Below are positions 54,204 through 61,808 of a DNA stretch of 64,000 nucleotides, piece after piece. The position numbers and the translations under genes are program-made. Positions within the stretch are counted from its first letter, which is position 1. Each line of letters opens with the position of its first letter. The stretch spans positions 1-64,000 of the forward strand of contig NZ_JASISO010000032.1 of NCBI RefSeq assembly GCF_030063135.1, given 5' to 3'. The stretch comes from Streptomyces sp. G-G2 (GTDB lineage: Bacteria > Actinomycetota > Actinomycetes > Streptomycetales > Streptomycetaceae). The notes below the pieces were generated by a model. That model saw nothing but the letters and a program-made list of their open reading frames with translations, did no database searches and was not told where the DNA came from.

Positions 54204-55544
54204 TCACGCCCCGCGGGTGACGATGCCGCGCGCCACCCCCAGGTCCACCAGGTCCTGGGGGCGCAGGCGGAGTTGGTCGGCGGTGGCCGGGGCCCGGTCC
54301 GCTGGGCGCTTGAGGATGGCGGCGGCCAGCTCCGGAGCGATGACGGAGAAGTAACTGTCCGGGGTGACCCAGGTGTTGCCGGGCGCGGCCAGTGCCAGCG
54401 CGCCGCCCGAGCCGCCCTCGCCGATCAGCAGGGTGGTCAGCGCGACCGTGGCCGACGCCAGCGCCGCGAAGCAGTCCGCGATCGCCGCGCCCGCCCCGGC
54501 GTGCTCGGCCGCCGCGTCATTGGCCGCGCCCGGGGTGTCGATCAGGGTCAGCACCGGTACCCCGAGCCGGTCCGCGAGCCGGACCAGGCGGGCGGCCGTA
54601 CGGTACCCGGCCGGGCGGGTGGCGGTGCCGCACTGGGCGGCGTACGCGACGGTCCGGCCCGCGCGCAGCCCGAACCCGCACAGCATCCCGGGGTCGACCC
54701 CGCCCGCGCGGTCGCCGGAGACGGGCAGGCGCAGCTCGAAGTACGCGTCCAGATAGGCCGGGGCGCGGGGCCGGTCCGGATGCCGGGCCTGGTGCACGGC
54801 CTGCCACCCGCTCGCCGGAGGCGGTACGTCGGCCAGCGCGGCCGGGGGCTCGGCGGGCCCGGCGTGCGCCGACCCCAGCAGGCGCAGCCAGTCGCCGACG
54901 GTCGCTGCGAGTTCGGCGGGCGGGACGACGGCGTCCACGTGCCCGGCGGCGTACTGGCCCTCCGCGGTGTAGGCCGCCGGATCCGCGTCGGCCGGACGCA
55001 CCCGGGACCCGGCGAACCCGACCTGCGCACCCGGCAGCGCCAGCACGATGTCCGCGCCCGCGCCGAGCGTGGCCCAGCCGCCCCCGGTGGTGGGGTCGCG
55101 CAGCACCGCGATCTGCGGCAGACCGGCGGCCCGGGTGAGGACGGACTGGCGCGCCACGCGCTGGAGTTGGGTCAGTGCCAGCATGCCCTCCTGCATCCGG
55201 GAGCCGCCGGTGGCGATCAGGGAGACGAGGGGGAGGCGGTGGGTGCGGGCATGGGTGTACGCGGCTTCGAGGCGGTCGCCGGTGTGCTCCCCGAGGGAAC
55301 CGCCGAGGAAGCCGAACTCGAAGGAGATCAGGGCGGTTTCGCGGCCCCCGACGCGGGCCGTGCCGATGACGACGGACTCGCGCTCGCCGGTGCGGGCGGC
55401 CGCGCGGGCCCGGGAGTCGCCGTACCCGTCCCAGCCGAGGGGCCCGTCGGGGCGGGACTCCCTGGCGGGGGCCGGGAGTTCGGCGAAACTGCCGGGATCG
55501 GCGACGGAGGCGATGGCGGCGCGGGCCGAGAGGCGGGTCGTCAC
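54204..55544 (-). CDS. Acyl-CoA carboxylase-type carboxyltransferase (fused beta/alpha)
   Basis: A 446-aa crotonase-fold carboxyltransferase. The N-terminal half is AccD-like (ISFEFGFLGGSLGEHTGDRL, IATGGSRMQEGMLALTQLQR, PTTGGGWATLGAGADIVLALPG) and the C-terminal half AccA-like (LIDTPGAANDAAAEHAGAGA, LLIGEGGSGGALALAAPGN). No zinc ribbon and no biotin carboxylase neighbour is present. It could be the carboxyltransferase component of an acyl-CoA carboxylase or a decarboxylase. The start GTG/ATG at 55544 lies 30 bp from the LysE relic. Confidence 0.85.
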   Translation of the reverse strand: MTTRLSARAAIASVADPGSFAELPAPARESRPDGPLGWDGYGDSRARAAARTGERESVVIGTARVGGRETALISFEFGFLGGSLGEHTGDRLEAAYTHARTHRLPLVSLIATGGSRMQEGMLALTQLQRVARQSVLTRAAGLPQIAVLRDPTTGGGWATLGAGADIVLALPGAQVGFAGSRVRPADADPAAYTAEGQYAAGHVDAVVPPAELAATVGDWLRLLGSAHAGPAEPPAALADVPPPASGWQAVHQARHPDRPRAPAYLDAYFELRLPVSGDRAGGVDPGMLCGFGLRAGRTVAYAAQCGTATRPAGYRTAARLVRLADRLGVPVLTLIDTPGAANDAAAEHAGAGAAIADCFAALASATVALTTLLIGEGGSGGALALAAPGNTWVTPDSYFSVIAPELAAAILKRPADRAPATADQLRLRPQDLVDLGVARGIVTRGA

Positions 55545-55574
55545 GGCGCCAGCGTACTGGGTGGTCCGGCCGGG

Positions 55575-55877
55575 TCAGGGGAGGGGCAGGGCGATCCTCA
55601 CGGCGTAGACGGCGATCAGGCCGTGGCCGAGGCGGAAGGTCCACGTCCGGGCGGAGTCCGGGATCCGGCTCCCGGCGAAGGAGCCGACGGCGGCCAGCAG
55701 TTGCTGCCAGAGGAGGGAGGCGAGCAGCACGCCCCCGGCGAAGGCGGCCGCCGCGGGGACGGTGGCGAGGCGGGAGCCCTGGGCGGTGATGAGGGCGGCG
55801 AAGTAGAGGGCGGTGGTGGGGTTGACGCCGGTGAGGGCGACATAGCGGGCGAAGGCGTGGCGTGCGCGGAAGGCGGC
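55575..55877 (-). pseudogene. LysE-family exporter, C-terminal half only
   Basis: The minus-strand frame from about 55877 reads FRARHAFARYVALTGVNPTT, then ALYFAALITAQGS and ends RLGHGLIAVYAVRIALPLP. NPTTALYF is the mid-protein NPK-type motif of LysE/RhtB exporters, and the C-terminal transmembrane segments are intact. The first 100 or so residues with the N-terminal helices are missing; upstream the frame is low-complexity sequence antisense to an Lrp relic. A functional transporter cannot be made. Confidence 0.7.
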
Positions 55878-55982
55878 CGGGCGGTGCCCTTCGGCCCGTG
55901 CCCCGGTCCGCTCCGTCCCGGAACCGGGGGTCCCGCCCGCCGCCCCGCCCGCCGCCCCGCCACCGCCGTCCCGGCCGGGGGC

Positions 55983-56192
55983 CGCCCGGTGGAGGAGTTC
56001 GAGCGGCGGGTGAGCGGACTGCCCGGGATCACCGAGGTGGTGCACGTGACCGGCGCCCACGACTACCTCGTACGGGCCCGGGCCGCCGATCCGGCCGCCC
56101 TCGACACCCTGCTGCGCAGGCTCAAGGGCGACGCCGGGGTCGCCCAGTCCAGCCACCGGATCGCGCTCCGGGCCGCTTCCCGCCCGGGTTAG
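55983..56192 (+). pseudogene. Lrp/AsnC-family regulator, C-terminal domain only
   Basis: The frame reads RPVEEFERRVSGLPGITEVV then HVTGAHDYLVRARAADPAAL and continues to a stop at 56190. This is the RAM (ligand-binding) domain of Lrp/AsnC regulators; the DNA-binding N-terminal half is absent. A GTG at 55989 could in principle start a 67-aa stand-alone RAM domain, but no good ribosome-binding site is seen. Together with the LysE relic it looks like the remains of a divergent lysE-lrp pair. Confidence 0.7.
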
Positions 56193-56230
56193 GGCGGGTG
56201 GGAGAAGGAGCGTCGGGCGCCCGAAGGGCG

Positions 56231-56257
56231 GGCCCGCGACGCCGGACGTCGCGGGCC
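56231..56257. terminator. Terminator of the mbl-kinase operon
   Basis: GGCCCGCGACG (56231-56241) and CGTCGCGGGCC (56247-56257) form a perfect 11-bp stem with a 5-nt loop, about 75 bp past the kinase stop. Confidence 0.6.
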
Positions 56258-56330
56258 GGGCGTCGCGGGGCCACGCCTCGCGGGCCGGGCGGGACTTCTC
56301 ACCCACGCCCCAGTGCCCTCTGCGTCGCCG

Positions 56331-57974
56331 CTACAGCGCCGACCGCCATTCCACCCGGGTGCCGCGCGTGCCCGCCTCCGTGCGGCCGTCGTCCGCCACC
56401 ATCAGGTGGACCCGGCCCGGTTCCGCGTCCACCTCGACCGCGATCGAGGTGACCTCGCTGCGCCGGTGCGCCGCGGCCAGCGCCCCGCGCAGGGCGGCCA
56501 GCAGGGCGCCCGCCACCGGGTCCACGAGCAGCGCGTCGACCGCCCCCGAGAAGTGCACGGACGGCTGGAAGCCGAAGAGGACCGCCGCGCCCCCGGTCTC
56601 CCGCAGGACCCGGCCGCGGAAGGTGGTCGGCGCGTCGGTGGGCGGCTGCTGGAGGGCGAAGATGGCGGTCCGGACCTCCTGGATGGTGGAGTCCAGCTCG
56701 TCCACGGCCCGGGCCAGCTCCTCGCCGACGGTGTCCCCGGACGGCGCGGTGGAGGACCGGCGCCGGGTGCTCTCCAGCATCATCTCCGTCGCGAACAGCC
56801 GCTGGACCACCAGATCGTGCAGGTCCCGGGCGATCCGGTCGCGGTCCTCGTAGACGGCCAGCTGCTCGCGGTCGTACTGCGCGTCCGCCAGTACGAGCGC
56901 CAGCGCGGCCTGCGAGGCGAACTGCGAGGCGAGCAGCCGGTCCACGGCGTCGTACGGTTTGCCGCCCCGCTCCCGCGGCAGCGCCAGGGTGCCGATCAGC
57001 TGGCCGCCGCTCTGCAGCGGGAGCATCATGCTCGGCCCGAACCGCACCCGTACGTGCGTGGTCATCCGGGGGTCGGTCGCCGAGTCGTCTATGAAGACGG
57101 GCTCGCCGCCCAGCAACTGTTCCAGGACGGCCGAACCGGGCTGGATCGCGGTGCCGAGGAGGTCCCCGGGATCCCCGTGCGTGGAGGCGGCCACGATCTC
57201 CATCCCGCCCGCGGCGGTGGGCTGGAGCACCACACCGGCCGCCGCGTCGGCGAGCAGCCGGGCCCGTTCGGCCACGCACATCAGCGCGTCGGCGGCGGGC
57301 CGGCCCGCGAGGAGGGTGGTGGTGACGGCGGCGGCGCCCTCGATCCAGCGTTCCCGGCGGCGGGCCGTCTCGTACAGCCGGGCGTTGCCGATCGCTATCC
57401 CCGCCTGCGAGGCCAGGACCCGGACCAGCGCGAGGTCGTCCTCCGTGAAGGAGCCGACGCGCTTCTCGGTGAGGTAGAGGTTGCCGAAGACCTCGGTGTG
57501 CACCCGGATGGGTACGCCGAGGAACCCGCGCATCGGCGGGTGACCGGGCGGGAAGCCGACCGAACGCGGGTCCTGGGTGAGGTCCTCCACCAGCAGGGGA
57601 CGCGGATCGCTGATGAGCGTGCCGAGCAGGCCGGAGCGGCCGTCGGGCAGCCGGGGGATCGCGTTCCGCTCGGCCTCCGTCATTCCGGCGGTGAACAGCT
57701 CGGTGAGCCGCGCGTGCTCGGGGTCGACGACCCCGAGCGCCGCGTAGCGGGCCTCGCACAGTTCGGCCGCCGAGTCGACGATGTGCTGGAGGGTGCTGTG
57801 CAGCTCCAGGTCGGAACCGACGCTGAGCACTGCCTCCAGCAGCACCGGAAGCCTCGGCTCCACCACCTCGACCGGCCCCGTCGGCCCCGTCTGCCGAGCC
57901 TCGACCGGCCCCGTCGGCTCCGGCCGGTCGCCGGGCTCCGTCGGCTCCCGCTCTCCTCCGGTCATCCGGGTCAT
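56331..57974 (-). CDS. GAF-GAF sensor kinase with degenerate ATPase domain
   Basis: A 547-aa cytoplasmic protein of the DevS/DosS kind. GAF1 spans about 55-200, GAF2 220-365, and the HisKA_3 helix carries His386 in RDRIARDLHDLVVQRLFATE. The ATPase region is short and altered: the N-box reads ALRGALAAAHRRSE without the Mg2+-binding Asn, VADDG is present, but the G2 box and ATP lid are missing and the protein ends 17 residues later. It may bind a partner or ligand rather than autophosphorylate. The ATG at 57974 overlaps the mbl stop. Confidence 0.85.
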   Translation of the reverse strand: MTRMTGGEREPTEPGDRPEPTGPVEARQTGPTGPVEVVEPRLPVLLEAVLSVGSDLELHSTLQHIVDSAAELCEARYAALGVVDPEHARLTELFTAGMTEAERNAIPRLPDGRSGLLGTLISDPRPLLVEDLTQDPRSVGFPPGHPPMRGFLGVPIRVHTEVFGNLYLTEKRVGSFTEDDLALVRVLASQAGIAIGNARLYETARRRERWIEGAAAVTTTLLAGRPAADALMCVAERARLLADAAAGVVLQPTAAGGMEIVAASTHGDPGDLLGTAIQPGSAVLEQLLGGEPVFIDDSATDPRMTTHVRVRFGPSMMLPLQSGGQLIGTLALPRERGGKPYDAVDRLLASQFASQAALALVLADAQYDREQLAVYEDRDRIARDLHDLVVQRLFATEMMLESTRRRSSTAPSGDTVGEELARAVDELDSTIQEVRTAIFALQQPPTDAPTTFRGRVLRETGGAAVLFGFQPSVHFSGAVDALLVDPVAGALLAALRGALAAAHRRSEVTSIAVEVDAEPGRVHLMVADDGRTEAGTRGTRVEWRSAL

Positions 57975-59008
57975 TCGGCCAAGGGGTTCAGAACCATGGG
58001 GGTGATCTTCCCTTCGAGCATCGCGCCGAGTCCGAGTACGGCGCACACGTCCGGCCGTTCCGCGATCTGCACGGGCATTCCGGTGGCGTCCCGCAGCATC
58101 TGGTCCAGCCCGGGCAGCAGGGCGCTGCCGCCCACCATCATGATCCCCCGGTCGGTCAGGTCGGCGACCAGGTCCGGCGGGCAGTCCCGCAGCACCTTGC
58201 CGATCCCGTCCAGTACGGCGGTCAGCGGCGTGTGGATGGCGTTGCGCACCGCCGCTGTGTCCACCTGTACGGAACGGGCCAGTCCGGTGGCCACGTCCCG
58301 GCCGTGGATCAGGGTGGAGGCGGGCCCCTCGTCGGTGATGCCGTTGCCGTGCAGGGCCAGCTGGAGCGGCCGGACGGCCTGGCTGGGCAGCATCAGCTCG
58401 TGGGCGTGGCGCAAGTGCTGGACGATCGCGTGATCGATGGCCTCGCCGCCGACCGGGATGCGCTGGGCGGTGACGATCGAGCCGAGGGAGAGCACCGCGA
58501 CCTGCGTGGCCGCGGCCCCGCACACCATGATCATCGTCGCGGTCGGCTGCTCCACGGGCAGGCCGCAGCCGACGGCCGCCGCGATGAGGGTGTCCACCAG
58601 CTCGACGCGCCGGGCGCCGAGGCCGACCAGCGTCTCCACGGTCGCCCGCTGGGCCAGCGGATCGGCGTCGTGCGGGGTGCAGGCGGCGGCCCGCAGCCGG
58701 GGCTTGCGGCGCAGGGCGCGCCGCAGCTTCTCGCCGAGGAGGTGACGCAGCATCCGCTGGGCCATCTCGATGTCGACGACGGTGCCGCCGGAGACCGGGC
58801 GGACCACGCGGATGTAGTCGGGTGTGCGGCCGGTCATCCGTTCGGCGAAGGTTCCGACGGCGATGAGGGCGCCGGTCCGGGTGTTCACGGCGGCGACGCT
58901 GGGCTCGTCGACGACCAGGCCCGCGCCCTTGACGTAGACGCGGGTCCTGGCAGCCCCCAGGTCGACGGCGACGTGGCAGCGGCGCAACTGCTCAAGACTG
59001 ACGGTCAC
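57971..59008 (-). CDS. mbl: MreB-like actin homologue Mbl with altered phosphate-2 loop
   Basis: A 345-aa actin-family protein. Phosphate-1 is DLGAARTRVYVKGAG (16-30), followed by DEPSVAAV as in MreB; the adenosine motif GIMMVGGSALLPGLDQML (288-305) is good. The phosphate-2 loop, DIGGGTTE in MreB, reads VCGAAATQ (162-169), so the residues for nucleotide hydrolysis are lost. Mbl of Streptomyces contributes to spore wall assembly alongside MreB. The GTG at 59008 has GGAGG 7 nt upstream. It forms a coupled operon with the GAF kinase. Confidence 0.85.
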   Translation of the reverse strand: MTVSLEQLRRCHVAVDLGAARTRVYVKGAGLVVDEPSVAAVNTRTGALIAVGTFAERMTGRTPDYIRVVRPVSGGTVVDIEMAQRMLRHLLGEKLRRALRRKPRLRAAACTPHDADPLAQRATVETLVGLGARRVELVDTLIAAAVGCGLPVEQPTATMIMVCGAAATQVAVLSLGSIVTAQRIPVGGEAIDHAIVQHLRHAHELMLPSQAVRPLQLALHGNGITDEGPASTLIHGRDVATGLARSVQVDTAAVRNAIHTPLTAVLDGIGKVLRDCPPDLVADLTDRGIMMVGGSALLPGLDQMLRDATGMPVQIAERPDVCAVLGLGAMLEGKITPMVLNPLAE

Positions 59009-59233
59009 GGCAGGTCCTCCCGAGAGGCACTGATGAGAGAAGACCGGCGGAATACCGATCCCAATCAGTATCTTCTGTGGTAATTCGGACATATCGCCCG
59101 TTGTGCTGCTCCGGTCGGGGTGCGTCCAAGCGGGGTCGAGGGGTGCTGCACGGGGGTGGTTTTCTGTACCGACAGGCGACACGATGCCCCCAGTGCCCGA
59201 GCTACCCGTGCGTAACAAGGTAAGGGGGACCCG

Positions 59234-59932
59234 ATGCTGACGGCCCGCCAGAAATTCCTGGCTCTCCTGACGCTCTGCCTGGCACTTTTGGCGCCGCTCC
59301 CGGCCCAGGCCGCCAATCAGGTCGCTGACCAGGCGTTACCGCGCAATCCGGTGATCTTCGTCCACGGCTACAACGCCGACCCCGGCGTATGGGGCGCCTT
59401 GCGTGAGGACCTGCGCGGTGCCGGGTACGCCGACTCGGACCTCTTCTCGTGGGGCTACGACACCCACCAGTCGGTCAATGAGGTGCTCTCCGGCCGGTTC
59501 GCGGAGTACGTCGACCAGGTCCGCCGTCAGACCGGCGCCGCCCGGGTCGACGTCGTCGCCCACTCCTTCGGCTCGCTCGTCACGCGCTGGTACGTGAAGT
59601 ACGGCGGCGGCGCCCCGGTCGTGGACCACTGGATCTCGCTCGCCGGCCCCAACCACGGCACGTACATCAGCTGGGGCTGTGTCATCTGGGACCAGGCCTG
59701 TCGGGACATGAGCCCCGGCTCCTACGTGCAGAAGGGGCTCGCGGCGGGCGACGAGACGCCCGGCGCGGTGAAGTACGCCACCTTCTGGTCCTCCTGCGAC
59801 GAGGTCGTCAACCCCGACAGCAGTGTGGCCCTGACCGGCGCCCTCAACACCTACGCCGGATGCCTCAAGCACAACGACTTCCTCGGCGACGACGGGGTCT
59901 CGGCCGGGGTCCGCGCCTTCCTCACCACGTGA
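59234..59932 (+). CDS. Secreted lipase/esterase
   Basis: A 232-aa exported alpha/beta hydrolase (lipase class 2 / LipA type). The signal peptide MLTARQKFLALLTLCLALLA ends at AQA. HGYNADPGVWGAL forms the oxyanion loop, Ser111 in VVAHSFGS is the nucleophile, and His in CLKHNDFL completes the triad; four Cys may form disulphides. Its 3' end overlaps the convergent gene by 11 bp. The 225-bp gap to mbl holds divergent promoters and nothing else I can see. Confidence 0.9.
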   Translation: MLTARQKFLALLTLCLALLAPLPAQAANQVADQALPRNPVIFVHGYNADPGVWGALREDLRGAGYADSDLFSWGYDTHQSVNEVLSGRFAEYVDQVRRQTGAARVDVVAHSFGSLVTRWYVKYGGGAPVVDHWISLAGPNHGTYISWGCVIWDQACRDMSPGSYVQKGLAAGDETPGAVKYATFWSSCDEVVNPDSSVALTGALNTYAGCLKHNDFLGDDGVSAGVRAFLTT

Positions 59933-60512
59933 GGCGCTGGAGCAGCCCGTAGGTGAACTCCGCCACGCACGGCCGCGCCGTCCCGTCCGTGTCCCGCCCG
60001 GTGAAGGCCAGCCGCCACCGGGTGGGCGCGGTGCCCTCCATCGGGCGGGCGGGCGCGAAGGCCCGCGCCACCTCGTCCACCGTGGCCGACCACGGCCGAA
60101 GATCGTCCAGGGTCTCCAGTACGGGCCCGCTCGCCCCCGGCGCCCGCACCAGCCACTCGTTCCACACCGCCCCGTCCGGCGCGGCCAGCACCTCGAAGCG
60201 CAGGTCCGGCCAGAGCGGTACGGGCCATAGCAGGGCCTCGCACTCCAGGTCCCCGATCTCGCGCCGGGCCACCGACTCGGCCGGCCCGAGCACCGAGCGG
60301 TAGCGGGCCAGGGCCCCGCGCGTCCGGGGCGAGCGGACCATCGCCTGCCATCGTCTGTTCGCCTCCCGCTGCTCCGCGAGGGAGGCCCCGAGCCGGATGC
60401 GGGCCTGGTCGGCGAGGTCGGGCTGGAAATCGGACATCCGGCGCAGCAGCACCAACTGGAAGGCCTCCGGGCCGAAGCGGGAGGTCGGGCGGGAGGCGGG
60501 GGCGGCGGCCAT
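59922..60512 (-). CDS. Uncharacterised protein
   Basis: A 196-aa soluble protein (MAAAPASRPTSRFGPEAFQL, VLLRRMSDFQPDLADQARIR). It appears alpha/beta, with several Trp in its second half (WNEWLVRAPG, WPVPLWPDLRFEVL). No motif or family is recognised. The start ATG at 60512 gives GAGG just upstream; the longer frame to 60815 overlaps the next gene's 5' end. Overlaps the lipase gene tail to tail. Confidence 0.7.
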   Translation of the reverse strand: MAAAPASRPTSRFGPEAFQLVLLRRMSDFQPDLADQARIRLGASLAEQREANRRWQAMVRSPRTRGALARYRSVLGPAESVARREIGDLECEALLWPVPLWPDLRFEVLAAPDGAVWNEWLVRAPGASGPVLETLDDLRPWSATVDEVARAFAPARPMEGTAPTRWRLAFTGRDTDGTARPCVAEFTYGLLQRLTW

Positions 60513-60590
60513 GCGCCTCAGAATTGCACACAGGATCCTTACACCTCCGCGATACGGATGTTGCGGGAGACCACGTAGCGTGCGGGCCCC

Positions 60591-61280
60591 ATGGACTACT
60601 GCCACGCCTGTCGGAGGCACCTGAACGGCGCGCTGGCGTGCGCCGGGTGCGGAACTCCGGCCGAATACCTGACCACCGCGCCCGCGAGCGGCGCCGCGCC
60701 CGCCGCCCCGTACCCGGGCGCGCCCTACGCCGACGGGCTCGCCCCGCCGTCCGGCGCCCCGGGCGAGGGCCCGCGGGGGAGCCGCCGCCCCGGGGCGCGC
60801 CGCCGTGCCGTGCACCGGCGGCGCCGCCGGACCGCGCTGACGATGGGGCTCGGGGTGCTGCTGGCGGTCGGGGGCACCTTCGTCCTGGCCCGGATCGTCA
60901 ACGAGGGGCAGGGCAGCCGGTCGTCCAACGTGATGCTCAAGGACGGCGCGGGCTCGGAGCAGCCGCTCTCGACCAGGGACCCGTCCGCCGAAGCTCCGCT
61001 CCAGACGTCCGGGCAGGTCTCGGCGAAACCCAGCGCGTCCGCCTCGGCGAGCCCGTCGGCCAGTGCGTCCCGGTCCGCGAGTCCCTCCGCGTCGGCGAGC
61101 GCTTCGGCCTCGGCCCGGCCGTCCGCCACCTCCGCGCCGGGTCGGACCGTACGCCCGACCGCGTCGGAGCAGCCCGCGGCGAGCCAGTCGGCCTCGTCGG
61201 AGCCGTCGAAGACCCCGAAGCCGAAGCCCTCGCCGTCCCCCTCGGGGGCGGACGAGTGCTGGCCCTGGTGGTGGTGCTGA
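60591..61280 (+). CDS. Zinc-ribbon single-pass membrane protein with Ser/Ala-rich exterior
   Basis: A 229-aa protein. An N-terminal zinc ribbon (MDYCHACRRHLNGALACAGCG, two CxxC pairs) in the cytoplasm, a Pro/Gly-rich linker, a basic stretch (RRRAVHRRRRR) and a transmembrane helix (ALTMGLGVLLAVGGTFVLAR) are followed by about 120 residues rich in Ser, Ala and Pro, ending ECWPWWWC. The exterior could span the cell wall. The zinc ribbon plus Ser/Thr-rich tail is a known Streptomyces architecture; the aromatic C-terminus is peculiar. Function unknown. Confidence 0.75.
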   Translation: MDYCHACRRHLNGALACAGCGTPAEYLTTAPASGAAPAAPYPGAPYADGLAPPSGAPGEGPRGSRRPGARRRAVHRRRRRTALTMGLGVLLAVGGTFVLARIVNEGQGSRSSNVMLKDGAGSEQPLSTRDPSAEAPLQTSGQVSAKPSASASASPSASASRSASPSASASASASARPSATSAPGRTVRPTASEQPAASQSASSEPSKTPKPKPSPSPSGADECWPWWWC

Positions 61281-61293
61281 GCCGGCCGGAGGG

Positions 61294-61716
61294 TCAGCCC
61301 AGCATTCGTTTCAGCAGGTCCCGCAGGACCGCCCGCTCGGCCGTGGAGAGTCCGGCCAGCGGCTCCCGCGCGAAGTCGAGCGACTCGCGCAGCCGGTCGC
61401 CCGTCCGGAGCCCGTCCTCGGTGGCGGCGGCCAGCTTGACGCGCCGGTCGGCCGGGTCGGGGCGGCGTTCGACCAGGCCCCGGCTCTCCAGCCGATCGAC
61501 TATGCCGGTCACGTTCGAGGGCTCGCACTTGAGCTTCTGCGCGATCCGGCGCATCGGCATCGGCTCCAGCGAGAGCAGCCCGAGCACCCGGGCCTGGGCG
61601 CCGGTCAGCTGGTGGGTGGCGGCCGCGTGCTCGTACTCCTCGTGGTAGCGGGCCACGACGGTGCCGATGAGCTCGACGACCTCAAGGGTCAGGGGGTCCG
61701 TACGACGACTGGGCAT
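61294..61716 (-). CDS. MarR family transcriptional regulator
   Basis: A 140-aa winged-helix repressor. The core (GAQARVLGLLSLEPMPMRRI, AQKLKCEPSNVTGIVDRLES, RRPDPADRRVKLAAAT) holds the DxRR wing. It has one Cys, in the recognition helix, not the N-terminal Cys of OhrR. Divergent from the MDR oxidoreductase and separated by a 92-bp gap with an inverted repeat, so it probably controls that gene and itself. The start at 61716 (MPSRRTD) avoids an AT-rich upstream stretch. Confidence 0.88.
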   Translation of the reverse strand: MPSRRTDPLTLEVVELIGTVVARYHEEYEHAAATHQLTGAQARVLGLLSLEPMPMRRIAQKLKCEPSNVTGIVDRLESRGLVERRPDPADRRVKLAAATEDGLRTGDRLRESLDFAREPLAGLSTAERAVLRDLLKRMLG

Positions 61717-61735
61717 GGAACCAGCGTACCCATTT

Positions 61736-61785
61736 ACTTGACAACATGAAATATCCAGGAGCATGGTTGTTTCAGGTCATTAAGT
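61736..61785. promoter_or_regulatory. Promoter and candidate MarR operator before the MDR gene
   Basis: ACTTGACAACATGAAA (61736-61751) and TTTCAGGTCATTAAGT (61770-61785) are inverted copies (12 of 16). The first overlaps a perfect -35 TTGACA (61738-61743), with a weak -10 CATGGT 18 nt downstream. A repressor bound here would block the oxidoreductase promoter. Confidence 0.5.
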
Positions 61786-61808
61786 AATTTCTCTCCCGGG
61801 AGCGCTCC

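Noticed and set aside
55575..56306. 243-aa intact LysE protein
   Set aside because: The first 140 codons have no membrane segments and are antisense to the Lrp relic; only the last 100 residues are LysE-like.
61294..61716. MarR protein as OhrR for the nearby ohr gene
   Set aside because: The peroxide-sensing N-terminal Cys of OhrR is missing; the only Cys is in the recognition helix. Divergence from the MDR gene is the better link.
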